This document shows positions 51,638 through 59,906 of a DNA stretch of 64,000 bases, piece after piece. Each line of letters starts with the position of its first letter. The first letter of the stretch is position 1. Origin of the DNA: Lachnospiraceae bacterium (GTDB lineage Bacteria; Bacillota; Clostridia; Lachnospirales; Lachnospiraceae). The notes under the pieces are model-generated. The model had not been told where the DNA came from. It saw only the letters and a program-made list of their open reading frames with translations, and ran no database searches. Made by a program: the position numbers and the translations under genes. The stretch lies in contig JAILPS010000002.1 in assembly GCA_024699325.1 (NCBI GenBank), forward strand, positions 46,032 through 110,031. Direction: 5' to 3'.

Positions 51638-53788
51638 ATGGCAAGGATTACAAGAGAAGAATTAAAACAGGCAAAACAGACTGTCAAGTGGGCCCGACTC
51701 ACGCGGGACAGACTGATAAGTGTGGCCTCCAGGAAAAGCATTTATGAGGGCGAGATTCATGAATTGTACAACCGTCTTCTAGGCTACAAGGTCGCATATC
51801 TTATGAAGGATATTCCTGTCGAGAGACTTAACGACCGCAAGGAGGGCATCAAAACAGACCTCCTTATAAATGCGGGCCTCACAAGCGTTAGGGATGTCTA
51901 CAACACTCCCCCAACCGCCCTGATGCGAATAAACGGCATCGGCGAGGCCACCGTCCTAAAGATTGAGAATAACATAAAGCGCATCTATGACGACCTAATG
52001 ATGACCACCAACATAACCCTCGAGGATGCCTCAGACTCCCCGGAGTGGAGGGAAATCTTTAACCACATGGACTTCTTGATCAAAAACAGAAGCCGCTGTG
52101 AGGAGGCGCAGTATCTCTTAGACCAGTACGGTCTGGTGTTTGAGGAGCACATCCCCGTGGCCGAAAGATGCACAAACTTCTTCACCTGGATGTTTACCCC
52201 CGGCGCTAAGAAGGACGAAACCATGGAATCCGTCGTGGCGCTTCAAAGCGTCTACGCAAGCGGCATTCAGGAGCAGCTCGCCATAATCGACGACGGTTTT
52301 AGCACTGCATCAGCTAATGGCGCCGGAACCTATCAGGATTTCAAGAAGAATCCTATCTCCTACCACGCCTACTGGGACCAGATATTTGGTGAAAACAAGA
52401 CAGGTCTCGACACACAGCTCGACGAATTTGCCCGTGGCATCTTAGAGCTTAAGCTGGACACCCGGGGTCTAAATGCAATACTCAGAGGCTACCAGGTCTA
52501 TGGCACGAAGTACATTCTCTCCCAGAAAATGTCTCTCCTAGGAGATGAGATGGGACTCGGCAAAACCATGCAGGCACTGGCCGCCATGGTGCATCTGTAC
52601 AACCAGGGCAGCAAACATTTCCTTGTATTCTGCCCTTTAAGCGTGGTGGAAAACTGGCGCCGTGAGGTCACACGCTTCACGCCCCTTCGCCCCGTAATCT
52701 TCCACGGCTCGCAGGCTATATGCGAGGCAGCGTGGAACGACTGGTATGACAACGGCGGCGTCGGCATTGCCAACTACTCCTCCGCCTACAAGCTAGAGCC
52801 TCTGAAGGACACTCCGATTGCCCTCATGGTTGTGGACGAGGCCCACTACATCAAAAACCCCGAGGCGCAGCGCACCAAGATGGTTCTAAGCATGGGCGGC
52901 TGGGCGGAGCGCGTGGTCTACATGACCGGAACGCCTCTCGAGAATAAGGTCGACGAAATGCTCTACATGATCGAATGCCTGAATTCAGACGTCGCTAAGG
53001 AGATTAGAAGAAGTCGCGCCACATCTGACGCGCCCTCATTTAAGAAGATCATCATGCCCGTCTACCTCCGCCGCGAGCGCGCAGACGTCCTGACCGAGCT
53101 TCCCGAGAAGATCGAATATAAGGACTGGCTGCTTCCAAACGAAACCGAGCTTAAGTGGTATGTCGAGCGCCTCACCGAAAGCGGCAACCCCTTCATGTCC
53201 ATCAGGCGCATCTCCTGGGGCATCGACGACATAACCCAGTCCACGAAGGCAAACCGCCTCATGGAGATTGTGGAGGAGGCCAGAGACGACGGCAAACGCC
53301 TCCTGATCTTCACATTTTTCAAGGACACCCTCGCCAAAGTAAAACTGCTTCTCGGCGATAAATGCATAGGCACAATCGACGGCTCCACTCCATCCGAGGA
53401 ACGCCAGGCTGCCGTCGACAAACTGGGAAGCGCCGCCCCCGGCAGCGCCCTTGTAGCCCAGATAGTCGCCGGCGGAACAGGCCTAAACATCCAGGCTGCC
53501 AGCGTCGTAGTCTTCTGCGAGCCCCAGATTAAGCCCTCCCTCGAGGACCAGGCGCTCTCCCGCTCCTACCGCATGGGCCAGACCGACAAAGTCATCGTCC
53601 ACTGGCTCCTATGTGCACAGACCGTCGACGAGCAGATCATGTCCATCCTCGACGAAAAGCGCAAGCTCTTTAATGACTTCGCCGCCGACTCCGACGCCGC
53701 CAACCTCGACGACATCTTCACCAGCGACGAAATCAGCCGCATAGTCGAGCAGGAACGCGCAACTTATGTGACGAAAACCGGGGAATAA
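51638..53788 (+). CDS. SNF2-family DNA-dependent ATPase with N-terminal helix-hairpin-helix
   Basis: A 716-residue DEAD/DEAH-type motor. The N-terminal 115 residues include LMRINGIGEATVLKIENNI, a helix-hairpin-helix DNA-binding motif. The SNF2 core has motif I GDEMGLGKT (about 302-310), motif II DEAH (about 399-402), motif III MTGTPLENK, motif V VAGGTGLNIQAA and motif VI QALSRSYRMGQTDKV. It therefore should track along double-stranded DNA using ATP. There is no SWIM zinc finger, methylase or nuclease domain and no defence partner next to it. The gene stands alone on the plus strand. Codons in its last third are noticeably GC-rich. Confidence 0.92.
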   Translation: MARITREELKQAKQTVKWARLTRDRLISVASRKSIYEGEIHELYNRLLGYKVAYLMKDIPVERLNDRKEGIKTDLLINAGLTSVRDVYNTPPTALMRINGIGEATVLKIENNIKRIYDDLMMTTNITLEDASDSPEWREIFNHMDFLIKNRSRCEEAQYLLDQYGLVFEEHIPVAERCTNFFTWMFTPGAKKDETMESVVALQSVYASGIQEQLAIIDDGFSTASANGAGTYQDFKKNPISYHAYWDQIFGENKTGLDTQLDEFARGILELKLDTRGLNAILRGYQVYGTKYILSQKMSLLGDEMGLGKTMQALAAMVHLYNQGSKHFLVFCPLSVVENWRREVTRFTPLRPVIFHGSQAICEAAWNDWYDNGGVGIANYSSAYKLEPLKDTPIALMVVDEAHYIKNPEAQRTKMVLSMGGWAERVVYMTGTPLENKVDEMLYMIECLNSDVAKEIRRSRATSDAPSFKKIIMPVYLRRERADVLTELPEKIEYKDWLLPNETELKWYVERLTESGNPFMSIRRISWGIDDITQSTKANRLMEIVEEARDDGKRLLIFTFFKDTLAKVKLLLGDKCIGTIDGSTPSEERQAAVDKLGSAAPGSALVAQIVAGGTGLNIQAASVVVFCEPQIKPSLEDQALSRSYRMGQTDKVIVHWLLCAQTVDEQIMSILDEKRKLFNDFAADSDAANLDDIFTSDEISRIVEQERATYVTKTGE

Positions 53789-53839
53789 CGGCTGTATTTC
53801 CCAATTTATTGTGAAAACGCCTCAAAAATTTAAAATTTT

Positions 53840-53870
53840 AAAGGGCTCTCATTGTAATTGAGAGCCCTTT
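53840..53870. terminator. Bidirectional terminator between SNF2 and the giant surface protein
   Basis: A 12-bp perfect stem (AAAGGGCTCTCA/TGAGAGCCCTTT) with AT-rich flanks lies between converging genes. Confidence 0.85.
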
Positions 53871-53879
53871 AAAATTTCG

Positions 53880-56800
53880 TCACTTCGTGACGATCACATT
53901 TTTCTCAATATTTTTTCCTTTGTGCTCCTTAAGGATCAGTTCCTGAGTTTCTTCCGCTACACAGTAACTATTATTACAGTCCTCAAATACTGTAAGTGTC
54001 TTTGCCTCGCCCTGAAGGAGTGATGTAGGGAATGTAATATCTACATCCACATAGCCCTCTTCCTTAGTGGTTGGCTCAAAAGTTGTTGTTACTGTTATAG
54101 GGTTTCCGTCTGTTCCAAGAAGAGCAGCGCCCGTCTCACGGCACATAAGCGTCGTTGTTAGCTCGTATGTTCTTCCAAGGATCAGGTACTTATAAGTAAC
54201 CCTATCTGTGATAGTTGTTGTTTCTGTGGTCTGACTAACTGCCTTGTTTGCGGTGTCCTTACCCCAGGCCGTAGTCTTTCCTTCTGGGGTTCTCACATCA
54301 TACATCTTTGCCGTGATGATCTCGCTTGTTTCGGTAACCTCTACGGTTATGTCGTCTGCGAGTTCATATCCTGAAGGACAGGATACCTCGTGCAAAGTGT
54401 ATGTTCCCACGGGGATGTACTCAAGAATCAGATATGAAATGCCTGTTGCTGTGTCCTTGTAGATGCTTGTGTTAGCCGTGTCGCCAGTAGTCCACTCAGC
54501 ATAAACGCTTCCGTCGGAAGCAAGTAACTGTAGAACGCAACCGTCAAGTGTTTCATCTGTTACGTAGTCATATTTGTAGATGCGAAGCTGCGTGTGGTCG
54601 TCTCGCATTTCCACGAGGTCGGTGTCCTTATCAGAACTTACCTCGAAGAGTACGTCCTGAGCCTTTACATATCCGTTCTGGGTAGGAGCTGTTGACTCTA
54701 CCAAATAGTAGAAGCCTTCTGCAAGTCCTAAAACGATGTGTTCGTCCGTGGTTGATATCCAACTAAGTTCGTCTCCGTCCTGAGTTACGATATCACCTAT
54801 TGAATAGGTGTTTGATGTGGCATCATATGTAGCGTAGTGGATTTCAAGTGTTGCTCCTGCTACTTCCCATCCAGTAACCGCATCTGTCTTCTTAAACTTG
54901 CTAGAAATGATGGATTCAGTCACGGGTACTGTCACATCTATCGTGGTTTCGTTGACAGCAGGAACGGAGTTTGTAGCCACATGGTTTGCACTTGTAGTTG
55001 TTACACTTACCGCGTACTGCGCCGTATCAAGCTTAAAACCCGCTGATGGTGTTATCTCTTTTATGTAGTAGTTTCCGAGATACAGGTCTGTAAACTCTGC
55101 GTATGCTACTGTCGTATCTGTTCCCACGTAAGCGGTGGTATTCTGGGCTACGAGGTCGCCTGTAGAGTATGCAAGAGTCTGTCCGTCTGCCGTGTAGATA
55201 TCTTCGGCGGCATACAAACCGTATACAGCACCTGCAAGACTAGCGGTTGACGGTACTGTACCCTCAAGGCTTGTCTTTGCTACTGTTACCTTGCCTGTCA
55301 TTGGTGTGTCACCGGGCGTTGTCGCAAAGTTAACTGTTGTGTGTGTAGCGGTCGTATCGGGCTTTGTAAAGTCCACGCCTATCTTCTCGTTTGAGATAGT
55401 ATAGCCTAGCGGTGCCTGAAGTTCCATTACGTAGTAGTTGCCGTATGGAATGTTAATGGAGAACTCTGTGGCAACGGAAGCGTCCGTTGCAACTACCGCA
55501 AGAAGAGTATCTGCGGGTATTGTTGTTGCTAATGTATCAAGTGTTATCGCCTCGGCTGTGAATAAGCCGTAGTAAGCGCCTGACAAGTAGTTACCAGTAG
55601 TGCTGTCCTGCTTTCTCACGGAGATAGTAGTGTCGTAAACCTCGTCATAGACTGACTGGCTTTCGGTTACTACCGATACGGTCTGTCCCGCATAAGTAAA
55701 CTCGATATCCCACGAAGCAATCTCGGGCAAGGTCTGTCCTTCTGGTGCCTGAGTTTCGGTGAGTGTGTACTTTCCGAGTGTCAGATTAGGAATTGTTACC
55801 TTTCCTGTATCGTCTGTTACTGTTACTGTTGCTACTGTATCGCCTGCTGTATAAACAGTAGTTCCTGATGCGTTAACTATGTCTTCTTTTGCTGTGAGGG
55901 TGAATACCGCTCCAGTCATTGTAACACTTGAAAAATCGAATACCGCGTTTGTGTAGGTTGCAAAATCGTCGGTTTCTACAAGTGGTGTATAGCCTGAAAT
56001 CTGCTCGCCGTACTTTGTGATTACTAACTGTCCTACCTGTTCGGTATTACCTACGCTAAAGTACGGGAATGAGCCGTTTGTTACGGCTACAGCGCCCGCA
56101 GTTGTTGAAACCGCTACGGCTGCGTCCGCTGCCGTTTCAGCAAGGGTTAAATCAACCCTATAAACGGTATCGTCTGCCACATATCCAGTAGGAGCTGTTG
56201 TTTCTCTTACGTAGTAGGTCTTACTAATTCCGTCTGCGAAGTAGACAGGAGAGCTCCCCGTTCCCACTGTGAAAGAACCGAAGCCCGTAGAATCGGTCTG
56301 TATTGTTCCTACTGAAACCGTACAGCCATCATCTGAGTAAACCGTGAATACTGCTCCTTCAAGGGCGGTATTAGTGGCGGAATCATATTTGTAGAGGCCG
56401 AAGGTTCCTGTAACTGTTACGAGGGAGTTCGTCAGATTTGTGGTTGAACTTATCTGCGTTCCGTCGTTTGACGTAGACATGTTAAAATACTTAGACATGT
56501 CGGCGTTTGATACGTATATAGCGTCCCCGACTGCATTTACAACAACTGCACTATCCTCGGTTACGTAGTAGGCGAGTTCGTTTTTGCTCTCGTCATACTT
56601 TCTAAGTCCGCTCCATGTGCAGGTCCATCCATTGTTCGTGTTCAGGGACCAACTAGCAAGCGGTGTTTCTGTTCCATTCGCTTCTACCATAACAAGGCTT
56701 ACGTTAATCTCGCTCACGTAGCTTTCTGCGTCGCCTGTAAAGGTTTTATTTACGGTATGTGCCGTGTAAGCAATGGTATTTGTGATAGTTGTTGTATTAT

Positions 56801-59258
56801 TAGCGGTTACAGTATTTCTTGAAAAATACTTATCAAGGTCACTTCCGCTTATGGTTATGGTATTTCCGTCAAGGTCTTTTACCTTGACTGATACCTCTTC
56901 CACCCAGTAGGTGTACTCTGCGGGTATGGTGGTCTCGGTGTACTTATCAAGTTTAGGCCATGTGTAGGTCCAGTTATCGTTTGCTGTTACCGTTACTGTT
57001 GAACCGACATTTTCCTCACTTGTGGCTGATGATTTTCTCTTTAACTGTACTTCGATACTCTGAATCCAGCTCTCGGTATCATTATCGCCAAAGTCCTTGA
57101 CAAATGAGTGGCTTGTCTTCTCGCGGTTTATGATTACAAGTGCTCCGTCACCGCCTGTTACTGTATAATAGGTGGATGTGGTCTCGCCTGTTACGGATGC
57201 TTTAAGTGCTTCTGCCGTCGGTGCGCTTGACTGTGCTTTTAAGACTACCGTGTAAACTGAACTGTCTGCTACATAGGTTGTAGAACCGATTACGATAAGT
57301 CCTTCTGCGTCTGCTCCAAGTTCCTTTACATAAACTGTCTTTGTCGATGCGCCGTCAGTCCATGAGGTAATGTATGAAGCAAGTCCGTTTTCGTCTGTTG
57401 TGATGGTATCAAGAAGTGTGGTACAGTTTGCATCTGAATAAACACCGAAGGATACGCTAGAAAGCTCACCGCCCGTATCGTCTGTCTTTAAGTGTGCAAA
57501 GCCACCGTAGAGGGTGGTTGGTGTGTCCTTAGCAAGCATGTACGTGAGGGTGGATGATGTGTTACTTTCTGCCGTAATCTTTGTGTCATTGCTTGAAGTT
57601 GTTGCGGGTGTTACTGTAAGAGTTGTAGCAGTTACAGCTGTGGTAAAATCACTTGATGTATTGCTGTTAGGATTTAGGACTAAGCTGTAGGCTATTGTAT
57701 CTCTTTCGTAGTCACTAGGCGTGTATATCTCTACCAGGAAACCGTTTGTGCTTGTACTGCTTGTTCCCACGTCGATTACCGTCGCGGAACTGCTCAGATG
57801 ATTTGTGCCGTTTGCGTCATAAGCTCTTAGCGGCACAGTGTCCGTTCCTGTTACAAAGAATCCATAAACGCTAGAGCCTGCGGATGTGGCGGTCGTATAA
57901 ACATAATCAACCGCATCCTGAATGCTGGTCTTAGCGGCTGCCGTCTGTGCGATTGAGAGTGCAGCGTAAGGTGAAGATATCTGCTGTGACGGTTTTATAT
58001 AAGCATATACTGCTCCACTTACAGCGGTGGTATCATCTGCTGAAGATACCTTCTTTAACTGTGCGGATGTGTAGTAATGCTGTGTTACGGTATCGTCAAA
58101 GTAGAGTGCGTAGGTATAAAGGGCTTCCCCTTTTGCTCCTGCATTATTCGTAAGGCATACGCCTTCGTGTGTGTTGGTTGCCTCGATACGCCATACGGTT
58201 GAACCTATACCATAGTAGGTTGTTCCTCCCTTTGTGTACTGTACAGGGCTTGTGTCCGAGGTGTTACCAAGTATTACGAAATAGTTCTGCTTAGATGTAA
58301 ATACAGGGTTTGAGGAATTAACGTTTACCTTATAGTTGTAACCGCTAAGGCTTAACGGGTAAGCGGCCTTTAACGTATTCGTTACACCGCCTATCGTATC
58401 GTCGGTGAAATAACCCATACAGCTGTTGAATACATCTGTTGTGTCCTGAAAGCCTATCATCTTTGTCGCGGATGTATTTGCGCTTATAAGACTGCTTATC
58501 GAAGAGTTATTGTATACCTGCTGTAAATACTTTGCGCGGTTATAGAATGATGTAAGAACTTTGGTTGTGTCTGAGTTTTCAGTCCAGCCGTGAACGGACA
58601 TTGCATTTGCTATTCCTGCTCTTGTTGCAAGGTTGCTTGGTGTAATGTCTGCTACTGCTATGGCGGCGTGAGCTTCGGATTCGTATGTCACACCTCCAAC
58701 TGTGTAACTCTGAGCAGGATAGATAAGGACTGAGCCCGGTACTATCGCTCCCGCTGACATAAGGCTCTGATAGTTTGCTCCACCAGTGGATATCTCGTTT
58801 GCTGCACAAACGATTACCTTTCCTGCATAGGTGGTGTTTCCCTTCTTAGCCTCGGATACTGCTGTGGCATAGTCGGCTACTGAAGTACAGTAGACATACT
58901 CAAGGGTTTGGCTATTGTATGTTAGAGCGAGAGAATGGTTTTTGATGGCAGTAATCCAGTCGCCTGTGTTAGATGGAGTTGTTGAGTTAGCCGCAAAACC
59001 ATTATTGATTAAGACTTTGTAGACTAATCCTGAACAATCAAACGTGCCGCTTCCATTTCCTGTTCTGAAATCATTGCTATAACCATATCCTAGGTAACTA
59101 AAAGCGCTATCGAGTAAATCGCTGTTAAGGTCTGTTCCGCTTAGGGATGTGGCTGCCTGTGCGACAACTGGCGGGGTGAAGTCTGTAAGGACTGCCGTGG
59201 CGGTCATTGCAAGGCTTAACGCCAGTGCGCTTAATCTCTTTGTGAGATTTAGTTTCAT
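53880..59258 (-). CDS. Giant secreted surface protein: NlpC/P60-like domain, many Cna_B/SpaA repeats and a VaFE-type module
   Basis: A 1792-residue exported protein. The signal peptide ends near AQA (about residue 35). An NlpC/P60-like domain follows, with Cys75 (FDCSGLVYKVL) and a candidate His197 (SEAHAAIAV). The middle is a stalk of beta-sandwich domains: several SpaA/Cna_B copies (for instance GAVFTVYSDDGCTVSV and YYVRETTAPTGYV around 960-1070), continuing to about 1650. The last 135 residues resemble the VaFE repeat (TITDRVTYKYLILGRTYEL, TLTVFEDCNNSYC). The chain ends NIEKNVIVTK with no LPxTG, membrane helix or basic tail, so sortase anchoring is not possible as it stands. Its codon use and base composition are looser and more AT-rich than the neighbours, hinting at transfer. 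AAGGAG lies five bases before the ATG. Confidence 0.85.
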   Translation of the reverse strand: MKLNLTKRLSALALSLAMTATAVLTDFTPPVVAQAATSLSGTDLNSDLLDSAFSYLGYGYSNDFRTGNGSGTFDCSGLVYKVLINNGFAANSTTPSNTGDWITAIKNHSLALTYNSQTLEYVYCTSVADYATAVSEAKKGNTTYAGKVIVCAANEISTGGANYQSLMSAGAIVPGSVLIYPAQSYTVGGVTYESEAHAAIAVADITPSNLATRAGIANAMSVHGWTENSDTTKVLTSFYNRAKYLQQVYNNSSISSLISANTSATKMIGFQDTTDVFNSCMGYFTDDTIGGVTNTLKAAYPLSLSGYNYKVNVNSSNPVFTSKQNYFVILGNTSDTSPVQYTKGGTTYYGIGSTVWRIEATNTHEGVCLTNNAGAKGEALYTYALYFDDTVTQHYYTSAQLKKVSSADDTTAVSGAVYAYIKPSQQISSPYAALSIAQTAAAKTSIQDAVDYVYTTATSAGSSVYGFFVTGTDTVPLRAYDANGTNHLSSSATVIDVGTSSTSTNGFLVEIYTPSDYERDTIAYSLVLNPNSNTSSDFTTAVTATTLTVTPATTSSNDTKITAESNTSSTLTYMLAKDTPTTLYGGFAHLKTDDTGGELSSVSFGVYSDANCTTLLDTITTDENGLASYITSWTDGASTKTVYVKELGADAEGLIVIGSTTYVADSSVYTVVLKAQSSAPTAEALKASVTGETTSTYYTVTGGDGALVIINREKTSHSFVKDFGDNDTESWIQSIEVQLKRKSSATSEENVGSTVTVTANDNWTYTWPKLDKYTETTIPAEYTYWVEEVSVKVKDLDGNTITISGSDLDKYFSRNTVTANNTTTITNTIAYTAHTVNKTFTGDAESYVSEINVSLVMVEANGTETPLASWSLNTNNGWTCTWSGLRKYDESKNELAYYVTEDSAVVVNAVGDAIYVSNADMSKYFNMSTSNDGTQISSTTNLTNSLVTVTGTFGLYKYDSATNTALEGAVFTVYSDDGCTVSVGTIQTDSTGFGSFTVGTGSSPVYFADGISKTYYVRETTAPTGYVADDTVYRVDLTLAETAADAAVAVSTTAGAVAVTNGSFPYFSVGNTEQVGQLVITKYGEQISGYTPLVETDDFATYTNAVFDFSSVTMTGAVFTLTAKEDIVNASGTTVYTAGDTVATVTVTDDTGKVTIPNLTLGKYTLTETQAPEGQTLPEIASWDIEFTYAGQTVSVVTESQSVYDEVYDTTISVRKQDSTTGNYLSGAYYGLFTAEAITLDTLATTIPADTLLAVVATDASVATEFSINIPYGNYYVMELQAPLGYTISNEKIGVDFTKPDTTATHTTVNFATTPGDTPMTGKVTVAKTSLEGTVPSTASLAGAVYGLYAAEDIYTADGQTLAYSTGDLVAQNTTAYVGTDTTVAYAEFTDLYLGNYYIKEITPSAGFKLDTAQYAVSVTTTSANHVATNSVPAVNETTIDVTVPVTESIISSKFKKTDAVTGWEVAGATLEIHYATYDATSNTYSIGDIVTQDGDELSWISTTDEHIVLGLAEGFYYLVESTAPTQNGYVKAQDVLFEVSSDKDTDLVEMRDDHTQLRIYKYDYVTDETLDGCVLQLLASDGSVYAEWTTGDTANTSIYKDTATGISYLILEYIPVGTYTLHEVSCPSGYELADDITVEVTETSEIITAKMYDVRTPEGKTTAWGKDTANKAVSQTTETTTITDRVTYKYLILGRTYELTTTLMCRETGAALLGTDGNPITVTTTFEPTTKEEGYVDVDITFPTSLLQGEAKTLTVFEDCNNSYCVAEETQELILKEHKGKNIEKNVIVTK

Positions 59259-59272
59259 TTGTTCTCCTTCCC

Positions 59273-59396
59273 TTATCGGCTTACCTGATGTTAGGCATTA
59301 CCGATAAATCGTAAATAAAGATGGTTTGCGCTTAGGATTTAGCGCCATCCAAAGTGCGCCGTCTGGGTGGCTTTAGGACACTCTGTTAAGCGTCCT
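59273..59396 (-). promoter_or_regulatory. Structured leader of the giant surface protein gene (four consecutive hairpins)
   Basis: Four stem-loops follow each other up to the ribosome site: 59375-59396 (AGGAC/GTCCT), 59351-59374 (AAAGCC/GGC..CTTT), 59320-59349 (GATGGCGCT/AGCGC..CCATC) and 59273-59307 (TTATCGG/CCGATAA, inner CCT/AGG). None has a T-run. I could not match it to GEMM-I, cobalamin, SAM, preQ1 or ZTP riboswitch consensus patterns. Confidence 0.5.
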
Positions 59397-59420
59397 ATGT
59401 GTTAAAGCTTTTTTACACAT
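59373..59420 (-). CDS. Possible 15-residue leader peptide
   Basis: MCKKALTHRTLNRVS, preceded by AAGGAG at eight bases from the ATG, a better ribosome site than many genes here. The stop codon falls at the first hairpin of the leader. Basic residues and threonines dominate. Whether it regulates the downstream gene by translation is inference. Confidence 0.4.
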   Translation of the reverse strand: MCKKALTHRTLNRVS

Positions 59421-59448
59421 ATGATTCTCTCCTTCTTCTAATTCTTAT

Positions 59449-59631
59449 TTAACAGGTGATCAGCCTGATTAAACCATGAGGTCTGATTTCTGTTTCTAGC
59501 GTAATAATTAAACGTCTGTTTAATAGTTGCTTTTTTCTGATAGTTGATAAACTGCTTCTGGTCTCTGTCTTAATTCTCTTATCTGATGAACTTTTTATTG
59601 TCTGCTTGTTGGCATCTGATGAACTGCTCAT
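59449..59631 (-). CDS. Possible small basic protein in the leader (60 residues), doubtful
   Basis: An ATG-initiated frame of Ser/Lys/Arg-rich sequence (MSSSSDANKQTIKSSSDKR onward). No convincing ribosome site precedes it, and the DNA itself is a set of degenerate repeats (GAGCAGTTCATCAGA-like), so the frame may be incidental. I recognise no family. Confidence 0.2.
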   Translation of the reverse strand: MSSSSDANKQTIKSSSDKRIKTETRSSLSTIRKKQLLNRRLIITLETEIRPHGLIRLITC

Positions 59632-59771
59632 TTCTTTGTTGGAAATATCTTGTCTTATGGACTGCTCATTGTTCTTTTAAAAAACCTTGTTGGTATATTG
59701 TTCTTTGGCTTCGCATTTCTTATACAAATCTTATGTAGAAATGATAAAGCTCGCTGAATGGTCTGTTTTCT

Positions 59772-59835
59772 TATATAAGATGTGATAAGACACAAGCCCT
59801 GTCGGTTGTTTACATATATAAGAAGCGATAAGACA
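59772..59835. repeat. Two 21-bp direct repeats, 43 bases apart
   Basis: TATATAAGATGTGATAAGACA at 59772-59792 and the same with two changes at 59815-59835. They lie between the terminator of the NlpC/P60 lipoprotein gene and the leader of the giant gene, where its promoter should be, and may be protein-binding sites. Confidence 0.6.
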
Positions 59836-59867
59836 AAAAAGCCGAGCAGTCTGTTAAAACTGCTCGG
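59835..59867 (-). terminator. Terminator of the NlpC/P60 lipoprotein gene
   Basis: Minus strand stem CCGAGCAG/CTGCTCGG followed by CTTTTTTG, about 40 bases after the stop codon. Confidence 0.9.
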
Positions 59868-59906
59868 TTGGTTGTTAGTTAATATTTACATTGCAAATTA
59901 GATGAT

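Noticed and set aside
51638..53788. Defence system around the SNF2 helicase
   Set aside because: No methylase, nuclease, phospholipase or other defence gene is adjacent; the neighbours are a dehydrogenase fusion and a surface protein.
59259..59460. Known riboswitch (c-di-GMP GEMM, cobalamin, ZTP) in the giant gene leader
   Set aside because: Short strings such as AAAGCCACC or CCGTCTGGGT resemble parts of these consensus patterns, but the order, strand and conserved core bases do not fit.
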